64,000 nt of DNA, from contig NZ_AVCS01000021.1 of the NCBI RefSeq assembly GCF_000498495.1, positions 1-64,000 of the forward strand. The letters run 5' to 3'. This document shows, piece after piece, positions 1 through 8,442 of the stretch. Source of the stretch: Flavobacterium enshiense DK69 (GTDB taxonomy: Bacteria; Bacteroidota; Bacteroidia; Flavobacteriales; Flavobacteriaceae). Positions within the stretch are counted from its first letter, which is position 1, and each line of letters starts with the position of its first letter. A program made the position numbers and the translations under genes. A model generated the notes under the pieces. That model was not told where the DNA came from. It made no database searches and saw only the letters and a list, made by a program, of their open reading frames with translations.

Positions 1-48
1 CCTGCGCAGATGGTACTGCAAACCTGTGGGAGAGTATGTCGCCGCCTT
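1..48 (+). rRNA. rrf: 5S ribosomal RNA, 3' end (partial)
   Basis: The first bases match the 3' part of a Bacteroidetes 5S rRNA: a GTGGGAGAGTATGTCGCCGCC stretch lies just before the end, and a rho-independent terminator follows at once. The 5' part lies outside the window, so the window probably begins at the end of an rRNA operon. The exact last base is estimated. Confidence 0.85.
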
Positions 49-55
49 TCTTTTG

Positions 56-87
56 AAAACCCTTCATATAACGATGAGGGGTTTTTG
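56..87 (+). terminator. Terminator of the rRNA operon
   Basis: A stem pairs AAACCCTTCAT with ATGAGGGGTTT around a six-base loop and is followed by a T-run, directly downstream of the 5S rRNA end. This is a classic intrinsic terminator. Confidence 0.8.
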
Positions 88-191
88 TTTTACAATAATT
101 TTGGTTTTGAAAGAATCAAGACTTGAAAAAATAGCTGTGTTCTTTTGAAAATTATCGTGTTTTAAAAGACAAACGAATATGGATTGCCTTC

Positions 192-270
192 TAGCCCCGG
201 GTGGAGTGGCACGAAGTAGAACGGAACACGGGAAAATGGTATAGCAATCAAAAACGGCCTTTCGCTCCTA
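192..270. repeat. Dispersed intergenic element, copy 1 (AGCCCCG...CTCC)
   Basis: The stretch begins TAGCCCCG, continues with GGAG, then CGGAACACGGGAA, and ends CGGCC-TTCGCTCC. It aligns with gaps to 11691-11770, so the window has two diverged copies. The 5' GGAG and 3' CTCC can pair, which suggests a folded element. From memory, elements of this look (AGCCCCG, then AGCGGGA, then GCTCC) are scattered between Flavobacterium genes. I see no protein-coding support. The remaining bases 88-191 and 271-339 show nothing I can name. Confidence 0.6.
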
Positions 271-339
271 AAATAATCAATGCGAAATATTGTAATCAAT
301 TGATTTTTAACCAATTGCCTTCCTTTAAAAAGATGCGAT

Positions 340-981
340 TTATAAGTTTTTGTAATAATTACAACAATAATTTACTGGACAAATGTCACATTTAGGATTG
401 GTTGGCCTGCAGATTTCCCTGCCTAAAAAGGACATGGACATGCCTACTTCGCCCCAAATGTCTTTCGGTAAAACCTGCATTAATTGTTTTTCGACTTTGT
501 TGCCGTCTTTAGATTCTGTAATCAATCCGATTCTTGGAGCTACTCTAATTACGTGTAAATCAGCAATAATACCTTCTGCTGTAACGGTGGCTTCCCTCAT
601 GATTACATTGGCAGATTTTCGGCCAATACCTTTTAACGCGACTAAATTTTCCATTGTTAGGGGGATGTTTTTATCTTCCTTTAATGATTGGGCGATTTCA
701 ATAATCCAACTTGCTTTTGTGCCAAAATTGCGGACTTTTGAAATATGTGGAATCAAAGCCTCAATATTTGAAACCGAAAGACTTTCTAAATTTGGATAAT
801 TTTCGAATAGAGCAGGGGCTATTTTATTGATATTCGCATCAGAATCTTGGGCTGATAGGATAACCATAACCATCAGCTGGTAAAGATTCTGATACTCCAA
901 AGGATGCTTTTTTCCTTTATATTTTTCTATGATAGGCTTTAAGTTGGTCGCCCAATCGATTTTTTCTTCAAATAAATCCAT
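340..981 (-). CDS. nth: Endonuclease III (DNA glycosylase/AP lyase)
   Basis: This is a base-excision repair enzyme that removes oxidised pyrimidines and cuts the abasic site. At 213 residues it has the usual Nth length. A helix-hairpin-helix with GIGRKSANV (117-126) carries the expected catalytic Lys122, the expected catalytic aspartate is Asp141 in ADLHVIRV, and the C-terminal cysteines 191, 198, 201 and 207 follow the C-x6-C-x2-C-x5-C pattern of the 4Fe-4S cluster. It is the last gene of a minus-strand operon, three bases after msrB, so a DNA-oxidation repair enzyme is co-transcribed with two protein-oxidation repair enzymes. Confidence 0.93.
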   Translation of the reverse strand: MDLFEEKIDWATNLKPIIEKYKGKKHPLEYQNLYQLMVMVILSAQDSDANINKIAPALFENYPNLESLSVSNIEALIPHISKVRNFGTKASWIIEIAQSLKEDKNIPLTMENLVALKGIGRKSANVIMREATVTAEGIIADLHVIRVAPRIGLITESKDGNKVEKQLMQVLPKDIWGEVGMSMSFLGREICRPTNPKCDICPVNYCCNYYKNL

Positions 982-984
982 ATT

Positions 985-1377
985 TTATTTTTTACGGAAA
1001 TCTAAAGATAAGGAATTTACGCAATAGCGAATACCGGTTTTTGTTGGGCCGTCATTAAAAACATGTCCGAGATGTCCTCCGCATTTAGCGCACAGAATTT
1101 CTGTCCGCAACATTCCGTGTGACGTATCTTTGATATACTCTACTTTTCCCGGAATGCAATCGTCAAACGAAGGCCAGCCGCAATGACCGTCAAATTTAGT
1201 ATCACTTTCAAATAAAGGTTCTCCGCAAGCTCCGCAGCAGTAAGTTCCGTTTTCAAAAAGCAGGTTATATTCGCCTGTATGCGGGTATTCGGTACCTTTT
1301 TGGCGAAGAATTCTGTATTTTTCTTCGCCTAATTGTGCTTTCCACTCATCTTCTGATTTTTCAACAGTATATTTCAT
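985..1377 (-). CDS. msrB: Peptide-methionine (R)-S-oxide reductase, cytoplasmic
   Basis: MsrB reduces the R epimer of methionine sulfoxide in proteins. The 130-residue protein has two zinc CxxC pairs (CGAC at 48-51, CAKC at 96-99), the CGWPSF motif and the catalytic Cys119 in RYCVNS. I chose the ATG at 1377 because it overlaps the stop of the upstream msrB in an ATGA arrangement, a sign of translational coupling; a longer reading frame upstream only adds non-homologous residues. It has no signal peptide, so it should act in the cytoplasm. Confidence 0.93.
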   Translation of the reverse strand: MKYTVEKSEDEWKAQLGEEKYRILRQKGTEYPHTGEYNLLFENGTYCCGACGEPLFESDTKFDGHCGWPSFDDCIPGKVEYIKDTSHGMLRTEILCAKCGGHLGHVFNDGPTKTGIRYCVNSLSLDFRKK

Positions 1378-1850
1378 TGTTTCGCAGGAATAAATTGTAT
1401 TGAAACTGAATTTGTACAAAAACGTTTTCCTGTTGTTTCGGCTGGGCCGTCGTCAAATACATGTCCGAGATGTCCGCCGCATTTTGCACAGGTAACTTCT
1501 ATTCGCTCCATACCGAAACTGTTATCGGTAGTATATTTTACGGATCCTTTTATAGCCTGATCAAATGATGGCCATCCACAATCGGAATCAAATTTGGCAT
1601 CAGAGGTAAATAAAGGATTTTTGCAGGCAGCGCAAACATAGATCCCTTTTTCAAAATGCTTCCAGTATTTTCCAGTAAAAGGTCTTTCAGTTCCTTTTTC
1701 CCTTAAAACCTCATATTGTTCGGGAGTTAATTTTACTTTCCAAGCGTCTTCAACTGTTGGAGTGGAGGCTGTTTGAGTTTCTTTTTTCTTTTCCTGTCCA
1801 CTGCAGGAAATAAAGATGCTCATTATTAATATGACAAATAAATTTTTCAT
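1374..1850 (-). CDS. msrB: Peptide-methionine (R)-S-oxide reductase, lipoprotein
   Basis: This is a second MsrB, 158 residues, beginning with a lipoprotein signal peptide ([16 protein letters not shown], lipidated Cys16), then a short polar linker, then a complete MsrB domain with CAAC and CAKC zinc pairs, CGWPSF, and catalytic Cys in RFCTNS. It should repair oxidised methionine outside the inner membrane. The start at 1850 puts the signal peptide at the N-terminus; an upstream in-frame start would add eight unlikely residues and overlap the hydrolase gene. Its stop overlaps the start of the cytoplasmic msrB by four bases. Confidence 0.92.
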   Translation of the reverse strand: MKNLFVILIMSIFISCSGQEKKKETQTASTPTVEDAWKVKLTPEQYEVLREKGTERPFTGKYWKHFEKGIYVCAACKNPLFTSDAKFDSDCGWPSFDQAIKGSVKYTTDNSFGMERIEVTCAKCGGHLGHVFDDGPAETTGKRFCTNSVSIQFIPAKQ

Positions 1851-1854
1851 GTTT

Positions 1855-2709
1855 TTACTGAATAAATGAAACAATTTTTCTGATAACTTTCGTATCGCCT
1901 AAAATTTTTCTATGTCCCAATTCTTTGGTAATCAGTAACTCTCCATTTTTTAAATGCTGGTGAATATGATGAGCGGCAGATACCGGAACGTCATCATCGT
2001 TTTCGTCGTGAATTACCAAAACAGGAATAGTAACTTCTTTTGAAGCTATATACGTAGAATAACTGTTCATGGTTTCTCCAATCTTATTTTCAAATGTAAA
2101 TTTCATCTGTTTACTTATCGCTGGCTTCATACCAAGTTTCAGCACAAAATCATCCATAATATCTTCAACAACATCGCCACTTCCGATTATTACCGCTTTT
2201 TTTACATTCAAACCTCGTTTTATTGAATTCATTATGGTCATGCCTCCCAATGAATGGCCGATTGCAAATTCAAATGGGCCAAATTCTTTTTCTATTTGTA
2301 ATACAGAAGATATAAATTCGGTCATATTGCTTGTTTTTCCAGGTGCTTTTCCATGGGCTGGAGCGTCGAAACTGACGATTGAATATCCCGATTTAATAAG
2401 TTCATCAGCAATCTTAACCAACTGAGTCCCTCTGCCTGACCAACCATGTACCAGTAAAATTTTTTTTTCGGAAGCTCCATATTGGTATACCATTACACTT
2501 TTATTTATAGATTTTACAGTAATTAATTGCTGTTTACTGCCGGCATCCATTTCTATTTCCCTTTTCGGAATTTTATGGCGGATAGGTGTGGTAAATAATC
2601 TGATTGCGAATTTTGTAGCCAACTTTGGAGAAATAGTCTCTAATATCTTTGCAGAATAAAGAATTGCTTTGGGGATTTTGATAGTTTGCTGGTGTTTAGG
2701 TTTTTTCAT
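1855..2709 (-). CDS. Alpha/beta hydrolase
   Basis: This is a 284-residue serine hydrolase of the alpha/beta fold. The sequence shows the HGWSG oxyanion segment, the nucleophile elbow GHSLGG, an acid in the HDENDDDVP segment and a late His in ELGHRK. There is no signal peptide, and the substrate cannot be told from sequence. It is the first gene of the minus-strand operon with msrB-msrB-nth; only four bases separate it from the next gene. The company of oxidative-damage repair genes suggests, but does not prove, a stress role. Confidence 0.85.
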   Translation of the reverse strand: MKKPKHQQTIKIPKAILYSAKILETISPKLATKFAIRLFTTPIRHKIPKREIEMDAGSKQQLITVKSINKSVMVYQYGASEKKILLVHGWSGRGTQLVKIADELIKSGYSIVSFDAPAHGKAPGKTSNMTEFISSVLQIEKEFGPFEFAIGHSLGGMTIMNSIKRGLNVKKAVIIGSGDVVEDIMDDFVLKLGMKPAISKQMKFTFENKIGETMNSYSTYIASKEVTIPVLVIHDENDDDVPVSAAHHIHQHLKNGELLITKELGHRKILGDTKVIRKIVSFIQ

Positions 2710-2877
2710 TTCTGTAAATAATATACTGCAAGTTACTTTTTTAATGGGTTATGCAGTTATAAAATATTCTTAAAATAAATTAGTGCGGCACTGCTTTTGC
2801 GACTATTGGCATGAAGTTAATTTAATGCGAAAAGTAAATTTGAAACGAAATTAACACGTTTTTTCGGTGTATTTTTT

Positions 2878-2885
2878 TAAATTTG
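2878..2885 (+). promoter_or_regulatory. Putative -7 box (TAAATTTG) for the M48 protease
   Basis: TAAATTTG fits the Bacteroidetes -7 consensus TAnnTTTG and lies 20 bases before the ATG at 2906. A second identical box lies at 2835-2842. Neither has a convincing TTTG at 19-20 bases upstream. Confidence 0.4.
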
Positions 2886-2905
2886 TTTTATAAAAATCTG
2901 ACGTT

Positions 2906-3724
2906 ATGAATATGAAAGTCCGCATAATAGTAATGGGCGCGTTAGTAGTTGCAATTTCCTGCGCAAAGAATCCCTTCACAGGAAAAAATACTATGGCGCT
3001 GGTGCCTAACAGTCAAATTTTCCCATCTTCTTTTCAACAGTATAATCAGTTTTTGGGAGAAAATAAGGTCATAAAAGGGACCAAAGATGCTGAACGTGTT
3101 GAAAACGTTGGTATGAAGATAAAAACAGCTGCTGAAAAATGGTTAAATGCCAATGGAAAAGAAGGTTATCTTAAAGATTATCAATGGGAGTATAATTTGG
3201 TAGACAATAAAGAAGTGAATGCGTGGTGTATGCCCGGAGGAAAAATAGTTTTTTACACCGGAATTATGCCAATCTGCCAAGATGATGCCGGTATGGCTAC
3301 TGTAATGGGGCATGAGGTTGCGCATGCATTGGCAAATCATGGGCAACAACGTATGAGCGCAGGCATGATACAGCAACTAGGAGCAGTAGGGTTAGGAGTT
3401 GCTGCTGGAGGCCAAAGTAAAGAGACACAAGCGGCTATTATGACTGCTTACGGAATCGGTACTGAGTATGGAGGGATGATGCCTTTCAGCCGTTCTCATG
3501 AAAGTGAGGCAGACATGATTGGTTTGACACTTATGGCAGTTGCCGGTTATAATCCTGATAAAGCTGTGGCATTTTGGGAAAGAATGGCGGCCAATGCAGG
3601 CGGAAACAAGCCCCCTGAATTTATGAGTACACACCCTTCTGATGAGACCCGTATTGCAAATATTAAAAAGCTGATCCCTAAAGCTAAGGAAGAAGCTGCT
3701 AAATTCGGCGTGACATTTAAGTAA
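2906..3724 (+). CDS. M48 family metalloprotease, lipoprotein
   Basis: This is a zinc metalloprotease of the M48 type (relatives: LoiP, BepA) that probably works in the periplasm on envelope protein quality control. The N-terminus is a lipoprotein signal with Cys19 (VAISC). The active site is HEVAH at 136-140, and the third ligand is probably Glu201 in HESEAD. The length of 272 residues fits the small, tetratricopeptide-free members. An alternative ATG two codons downstream (2912) is equally possible. The gene is monocistronic, with its own terminator downstream. Confidence 0.9.
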   Translation: MNMKVRIIVMGALVVAISCAKNPFTGKNTMALVPNSQIFPSSFQQYNQFLGENKVIKGTKDAERVENVGMKIKTAAEKWLNANGKEGYLKDYQWEYNLVDNKEVNAWCMPGGKIVFYTGIMPICQDDAGMATVMGHEVAHALANHGQQRMSAGMIQQLGAVGLGVAAGGQSKETQAAIMTAYGIGTEYGGMMPFSRSHESEADMIGLTLMAVAGYNPDKAVAFWERMAANAGGNKPPEFMSTHPSDETRIANIKKLIPKAKEEAAKFGVTFK

Positions 3725-3743
3725 GAAAAAATATGTATATTCG

Positions 3744-3772
3744 AATCCCGATGTAAGTCGGGATTTTTTTTT
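3744..3772 (+). terminator. Intrinsic terminator after the M48 protease
   Basis: AATCCCGA pairs with TCGGGATT around a short loop, followed by nine T. The stem resembles those in the LRR cluster downstream but has a different loop. Confidence 0.85.
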
Positions 3773-3785
3773 ATCTATATTAACT

Positions 3786-5102
3786 ATGAAACAACTCAAA
3801 AAAGGGAGTTCTAAATTATTAAATGCCTGGGCGTCTTATGATTGGGCGAATTCGGTTTACAGTCTGGTCATTGCTTCAGCCATTTTTCCGATATATTATG
3901 GCCAGTTGTTTAAAGAAAAAGGCAATCTGAATATCGAAGTATTCGGAACTACATTAAAGAGCACTGCTTTGATAAGTTTTACGACTGCTGCAGCTTTTCT
4001 AATGGTATCGATTTTTTCACCATTGCTTTCAGGTATTGCCGATTATATAGGCAATAAGAAGTTGTTCATGAAATTTTTTTGTTATCTAGGAGCTTTATCA
4101 ACTATCGGCCTTTGTTGGTTTGATTTGGATAGTATTTATTTCAGTCTGGCATGTTATTTTTTTGGACTGATAGGTTTTTGGGGAAGTTTAGTCTTTTATA
4201 ATTCGTATTTACCTGATATAGCATTTCCTGAACAACAGGACAACGTAAGTGCTAAAGGGTATTCTATGGGCTATCTTGGAAGTGTTATTTTGCTTATCAT
4301 AAATCTTGCAATGGTAATGAAACCGGATTGGTTTGGGATTACAGGTACTGAAGGTGAGGCGGCGATAAAAGCAATGCAGTATTCTTTCATATCAGTAGGT
4401 GTTTGGTGGATTGTTTTCAGCCAATACGCATTTTATTATTTGCCAAAAGGAACTCAAGAAAATGGAAATAAAATGCACAGTGCTGTTGTTTTTAACGGTT
4501 TTAAGGAGTTAAAAAAAGTATGGCATTTGCTTGAAGATAATCTTCGTTTGAAACGTTATCTTTTAAGTTTCTTTATTTACAGTATGGCTGTTCAAACAGT
4601 TATGTTGGCAGCCACTTATTTCGGAGAGCAGGAAATTGCATGGGAATCTGACGGACAACGTACCATGGGTCTGATCATAAGTATCCTGGTTATTCAGTTG
4701 GTGGCGGTCTTAGGTGCTGTTATTACTTCTAGGGCTTCTGAAAAATTTGGAAATATTCCGACACTGATTGTTATTAATTGCATCTGGATGGTAATTTGCG
4801 TTTGTGCTTACTTTGTGGTTTTACCTGTACATTTTTATGTTACTGCAGGTTTTGTGGGATTGGTTATGGGGGGAATTCAATCGCTTTCACGTTCAACATA
4901 CTCGAAATTTTTACCTGAAACCAAGGATACTGCTTCCTTTTTTAGTTTTTATGATGTATCCGAAAAAATTGGGATTGTTATTGGGATGCTTTTATACGGG
5001 TTAATTGATCAGATTACAGGGAGTATGAGAAATTCCATTGTTTTTTTGGCGGTTCTCTTCGCGTCCGGTGTATTCTTGTTGATAAGAGTTCCGAAAAAAT
5101 GA
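3786..5102 (+). CDS. MFS transporter, UMF1 (Atg22-like) family
   Basis: This 438-residue membrane protein has about 12 hydrophobic segments. The N-terminal YDWANS motif is the hallmark of the UMF1/Atg22-like branch of the major facilitator superfamily; the relative in yeast exports amino acids from the vacuole. The substrate in bacteria is unknown. A long polar loop near residues 215-250 separates the two halves. The gene starts 14 bases after a terminator and seems to be transcribed alone. Confidence 0.87.
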   Translation: MKQLKKGSSKLLNAWASYDWANSVYSLVIASAIFPIYYGQLFKEKGNLNIEVFGTTLKSTALISFTTAAAFLMVSIFSPLLSGIADYIGNKKLFMKFFCYLGALSTIGLCWFDLDSIYFSLACYFFGLIGFWGSLVFYNSYLPDIAFPEQQDNVSAKGYSMGYLGSVILLIINLAMVMKPDWFGITGTEGEAAIKAMQYSFISVGVWWIVFSQYAFYYLPKGTQENGNKMHSAVVFNGFKELKKVWHLLEDNLRLKRYLLSFFIYSMAVQTVMLAATYFGEQEIAWESDGQRTMGLIISILVIQLVAVLGAVITSRASEKFGNIPTLIVINCIWMVICVCAYFVVLPVHFYVTAGFVGLVMGGIQSLSRSTYSKFLPETKDTASFFSFYDVSEKIGIVIGMLLYGLIDQITGSMRNSIVFLAVLFASGVFLLIRVPKK

Positions 5103-5163
5103 TGACAAATGAAAAATAATATTATATTTGGAAAACTTTTAAAAAGACCACTAATAAATAATT

Positions 5164-5688
5164 ATGAAAAGAATTACAATTTTAGCAACACTGACATTAT
5201 TTTCAGCTGTATTATTTACAGCATGTGGGGATACAGAGCCTGTTGATCCAGCAGTACTTACAGGAGTTACCAATGATGATGTTGTCGGAAGATACCAATT
5301 GACGGCTTTCAATACTGATGTTCAGACCGATTTGAATCGTGACGGAAGCCCTTCTTCAAATCAGATGTCTGAGACGACTTGCTATAACAATATGTTTCTA
5401 ACGTTGAATGAGGACAAAACCTTTACTGCTGATTCTAAAGGAGTAGATATTTCATCAATTAATTCACTTCAATGTTTTACAGATCCGTTAATAACTGGAA
5501 CATGGGCTTATAACGGAAATACAATAGTGTTAACATATACTGAAAACAATATAGAGCATAATGAATCTTTTTCTGTTTCAGGTATTAAGCTTGTTGCCAG
5601 AGAAGATCAAGGCACTATTGTAGGAATTCCTATTGATACGCCTGAATTCATTTCATCCGGTGTCACAATGATTTACACAAAACAATAA
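5164..5688 (+). CDS. Small lipoprotein, lipocalin-like
   Basis: The 174-residue product has a lipoprotein signal (LFTACG, Cys near residue 21). The mature part reads as a beta-rich domain with the pattern 'VGRYQLTAF ... LTLNEDKTFTAD ... GTWAYNGNTIVLTY', typical of the lipocalin-like lipoproteins common in Bacteroidetes. Two cysteines in the mature region could form a disulfide. The function is unknown. A -7-like TATATTTG sits at 5123-5130, and a strong terminator follows the gene. Confidence 0.75.
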   Translation: MKRITILATLTLFSAVLFTACGDTEPVDPAVLTGVTNDDVVGRYQLTAFNTDVQTDLNRDGSPSSNQMSETTCYNNMFLTLNEDKTFTADSKGVDISSINSLQCFTDPLITGTWAYNGNTIVLTYTENNIEHNESFSVSGIKLVAREDQGTIVGIPIDTPEFISSGVTMIYTKQ

Positions 5689-5710
5689 TTTCTTAATGAA
5701 ATGATAAAAA

Positions 5711-5738
5711 AGCCTGAAACCTATTTCAGGCTTTTTTA
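5711..5738 (+). terminator. Intrinsic terminator after the lipocalin-like lipoprotein
   Basis: AGCCTGAAA pairs with TTTCAGGCT around a CCTA loop, and a T-run follows. Confidence 0.9.
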
Positions 5739-5784
5739 TTGGCATAAAGATTGACAAATACTAAGAAAGAATTTCAATAAAACG

Positions 5785-5792
5785 TAAATTTG
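5785..5792 (+). promoter_or_regulatory. Putative -7 box for lon
   Basis: TAAATTTG fits TAnnTTTG. If it is used, the lon leader is about 85 bases long and the in-frame ATGs between 5795 and 5881 would lie in the leader. No clear -33 box is seen. Confidence 0.4.
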
Positions 5793-5881
5793 TATTGATA
5801 TTCAAAGGGATGGATTTTATATGTTTGTTAAAGCGTATGTCTGTCCTTTATTGTTTAATGACAAAAAGTCGTAAAAATACT

Positions 5882-8332
5882 ATGCCAACTCAAAAAATAC
5901 TCACGCTTGACAATCTGTCACTTCAGGAAATCGATACGGATGCGGAATTAATTCCGTTGTTAACCCCTGAAGATGAAGAAGAGATGAATAACGAAACCCT
6001 TCCGGGGGAGTTACCTATATTGCCTTTACGTAATACCGTTCTTTTTCCGGGTGTTGTGATTCCGATTACGGCAGGAAGAGATAAATCCATAAAATTGATT
6101 AATGACGCCAATGTCGGCGATAAAATCATTGGGGTTGTTGCTCAAAAGGATGAGAATGTGGAAGAACCAACGGCGGCCGACATTCATACAGTTGGTACGG
6201 TAGCCCGAATTCTGCGTGTTCTAAAATTGCCTGATGGAAATACGACGGTTATTTTACAAGGGAAAAAGCGTTTTGAAATCGATGCGGTTACAACCGATGA
6301 GCCTTACCTTAAAGCAAGAATTAAAGAAGTTGCTGAAAATCGTCCGGATGAGAAGGATGAAGAATTCTCAGCAATTATTGATTCTATTAAGGAATTGGCA
6401 ATACAGATTATTAGGGAAAGCCCGAATATTCCGACTGAGGCAACTTTTGCCATTAAGAACATTGAAAGTAATCCGTTTCTAATCAATTTTGTTTCTTCCA
6501 ACATGAATTTGTCAGTTGAAGAGAAACAAAAATTGTTGTCTGTTAATGATTTAAAAGACAGAGCATTAGAAACATTACGATATATGAATGTTGAATTTCA
6601 GAAATTGGAATTGAAAAACGATATTCAATCTAAAGTCCGTTTCGATTTAGATCAGCAGCAACGTGAATACTTTCTTCATCAGCAAATGAAAACCATCCAG
6701 GAAGAATTGGGCGGTGTTTCTCATGATCAGGAAATTGAAGAAATGCGCACTAAAGCCAAATCTAAAAAATGGGAAGAGAAAGTTGCCAAGCATTTTGACA
6801 AGGAAATTTCAAAATTGCAACGCATGAATCCGCAAAGTCCTGATTTCGGCATTCAACGTAATTATTTGGAGTTGTTCCTGGAATTGCCTTGGAATGAATA
6901 TTCCAAAGATAAATTCGATTTAAAAAACGCTCAGAAAATATTAGATAGAGATCATTTCGGTTTGGATGATGTCAAAAAACGTATCATTGAGCATTTGGCA
7001 GTTTTAAAATTGCGAAATGACATGAAATCCCCAATCCTTTGTTTGTATGGGCCTCCGGGAGTTGGTAAAACCTCTATCGGAAAGTCAATCGCTGAAGCAT
7101 TGGGAAGACAATATGTACGTATTTCATTAGGTGGATTACGTGACGAGGCGGAAATTCGCGGTCACAGAAAAACCTATATTGGAGCGATGCCGGGAAGAAT
7201 CATTCAAAGTTTGAAGAAAGCCGGGACTTCCAATCCGGTATTTGTTTTGGATGAGATAGATAAATTGTCTAGCAGTTTTAATGGTGATCCTTCATCTGCC
7301 TTGCTTGAAGTTTTAGATCCGGAGCAAAATTCGGATTTCTACGATAATTTCCTTGAAATGGGCTTCGATCTGTCTAAAGTGATGTTCATTGCGACTTCAA
7401 ACAGTATGACAAGCATTCAACCCGCTTTACGCGATCGTATGGAAGTTATTAACATGACTGGTTATACAATCGAGGAGAAAATAGAGATTGCAAAACAGCA
7501 CTTGCTTCCTAAACAATTAAAGGAACATGGGCTGACTTCGAAAGACCTTCAAATCGGTAAAAAACAACTTGAAAAAATAGTTGTTGGTTACACAAGGGAA
7601 TCAGGTGTCCGTTCGCTCGAGAAAAAAATTGCATCGGTAGTAAGAAATGCTGCAAAAAGTATTGCTTTGGAAGAAGAATATAATATAAAAATTACCGATG
7701 AAGATATTATTAAAGTATTAGGCGCTCCACGATTAGAGCGCGATAAATACGAGAATAATGAAACAGCCGGAGTAGTTACAGGTTTGGCTTGGACTAGCGT
7801 TGGAGGAGACATTCTGTTTATTGAATCCATCATTTCAAAAGGAAAAGGAGCCTTGACAATGACTGGAAATCTAGGTACGGTTATGAAAGAATCGGTTACC
7901 ATTGCATTGGAATACATTAAATCCAATGCCGAAAAATTAGGAATCGATACTGAGGTTCTGGAGAAGTACAATATTCATATTCACGTTCCAGAGGGAGCGA
8001 CACCTAAAGACGGTCCAAGTGCCGGTGTTGCAATGTTAACGTCTCTGGTTTCAAGTTTTACGCAAAAACGCATTAAGAAAAGCCTTGCCATGACCGGTGA
8101 AATTACCCTTCGTGGAAAAGTATTGCCGGTTGGAGGTATCAAAGAAAAAATCTTGGCTGCGAAAAGAGCCAACATTAAAGAAATTATTCTTTGTAAGGAG
8201 AATAAATATGATATCGATGAAATCAAACCGGAATACATTGAAGGATTGACATTCCATTACGTAGACACAATGGAAGAAGTTCTGGAAATTGCCATAACGA
8301 ATCAGAAGGTGAAAAACCCTAAGAAATTATAA
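5882..8332 (+). CDS. lon: Lon protease (ATP-dependent, S16)
   Basis: Lon degrades misfolded and regulatory proteins in the cytoplasm. The 816-residue product has the N-terminal substrate domain beginning near LPILPLRNTVLFPG, an AAA+ module with Walker A GPPGVGKTS near residue 390 and Walker B VFVLDEIDK, and a C-terminal protease domain with the Ser-Lys dyad (Ser713 in DGPSAGVA, Lys756 in GIKEK). The frame is open upstream to 5795, but I chose the ATG at 5882 because MPTQKILTLD aligns with the start of known Flavobacterium Lon proteins. It appears monocistronic, with its own terminator. Confidence 0.95.
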   Translation: MPTQKILTLDNLSLQEIDTDAELIPLLTPEDEEEMNNETLPGELPILPLRNTVLFPGVVIPITAGRDKSIKLINDANVGDKIIGVVAQKDENVEEPTAADIHTVGTVARILRVLKLPDGNTTVILQGKKRFEIDAVTTDEPYLKARIKEVAENRPDEKDEEFSAIIDSIKELAIQIIRESPNIPTEATFAIKNIESNPFLINFVSSNMNLSVEEKQKLLSVNDLKDRALETLRYMNVEFQKLELKNDIQSKVRFDLDQQQREYFLHQQMKTIQEELGGVSHDQEIEEMRTKAKSKKWEEKVAKHFDKEISKLQRMNPQSPDFGIQRNYLELFLELPWNEYSKDKFDLKNAQKILDRDHFGLDDVKKRIIEHLAVLKLRNDMKSPILCLYGPPGVGKTSIGKSIAEALGRQYVRISLGGLRDEAEIRGHRKTYIGAMPGRIIQSLKKAGTSNPVFVLDEIDKLSSSFNGDPSSALLEVLDPEQNSDFYDNFLEMGFDLSKVMFIATSNSMTSIQPALRDRMEVINMTGYTIEEKIEIAKQHLLPKQLKEHGLTSKDLQIGKKQLEKIVVGYTRESGVRSLEKKIASVVRNAAKSIALEEEYNIKITDEDIIKVLGAPRLERDKYENNETAGVVTGLAWTSVGGDILFIESIISKGKGALTMTGNLGTVMKESVTIALEYIKSNAEKLGIDTEVLEKYNIHIHVPEGATPKDGPSAGVAMLTSLVSSFTQKRIKKSLAMTGEITLRGKVLPVGGIKEKILAAKRANIKEIILCKENKYDIDEIKPEYIEGLTFHYVDTMEEVLEIAITNQKVKNPKKL

Positions 8333-8341
8333 ACAGTAAAG

Positions 8342-8377
8342 AATTCCAATTTAGAAATAAGTTGGAATTTCTTTTTT
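8342..8377 (+). terminator. Intrinsic terminator of lon
   Basis: AATTCCAA (8342-8349) pairs with TTGGAATT (8362-8369), followed by a T-run. Confidence 0.8.
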
Positions 8378-8406
8378 GCGTAATCCCTTTTATAATTTTA
8401 TCTTCG
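8375..8406 (+). promoter_or_regulatory. Putative promoter of porQ
   Basis: TTTG at 8375-8378, a 20-base spacer and TATCTTCG at 8399-8406 fit the Bacteroidetes housekeeping promoter. The -33 box lies inside the T-run of the lon terminator, so the two signals overlap. Confidence 0.5.
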
Positions 8407-8442
8407 CAAATGCGTTATACACCCAGAAACGAAAACCAATAA

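Noticed and set aside
201..395. A 64-codon plus-strand frame
   Set aside because: It lies over the dispersed element and the 3' end of nth, with no homology or start signal.
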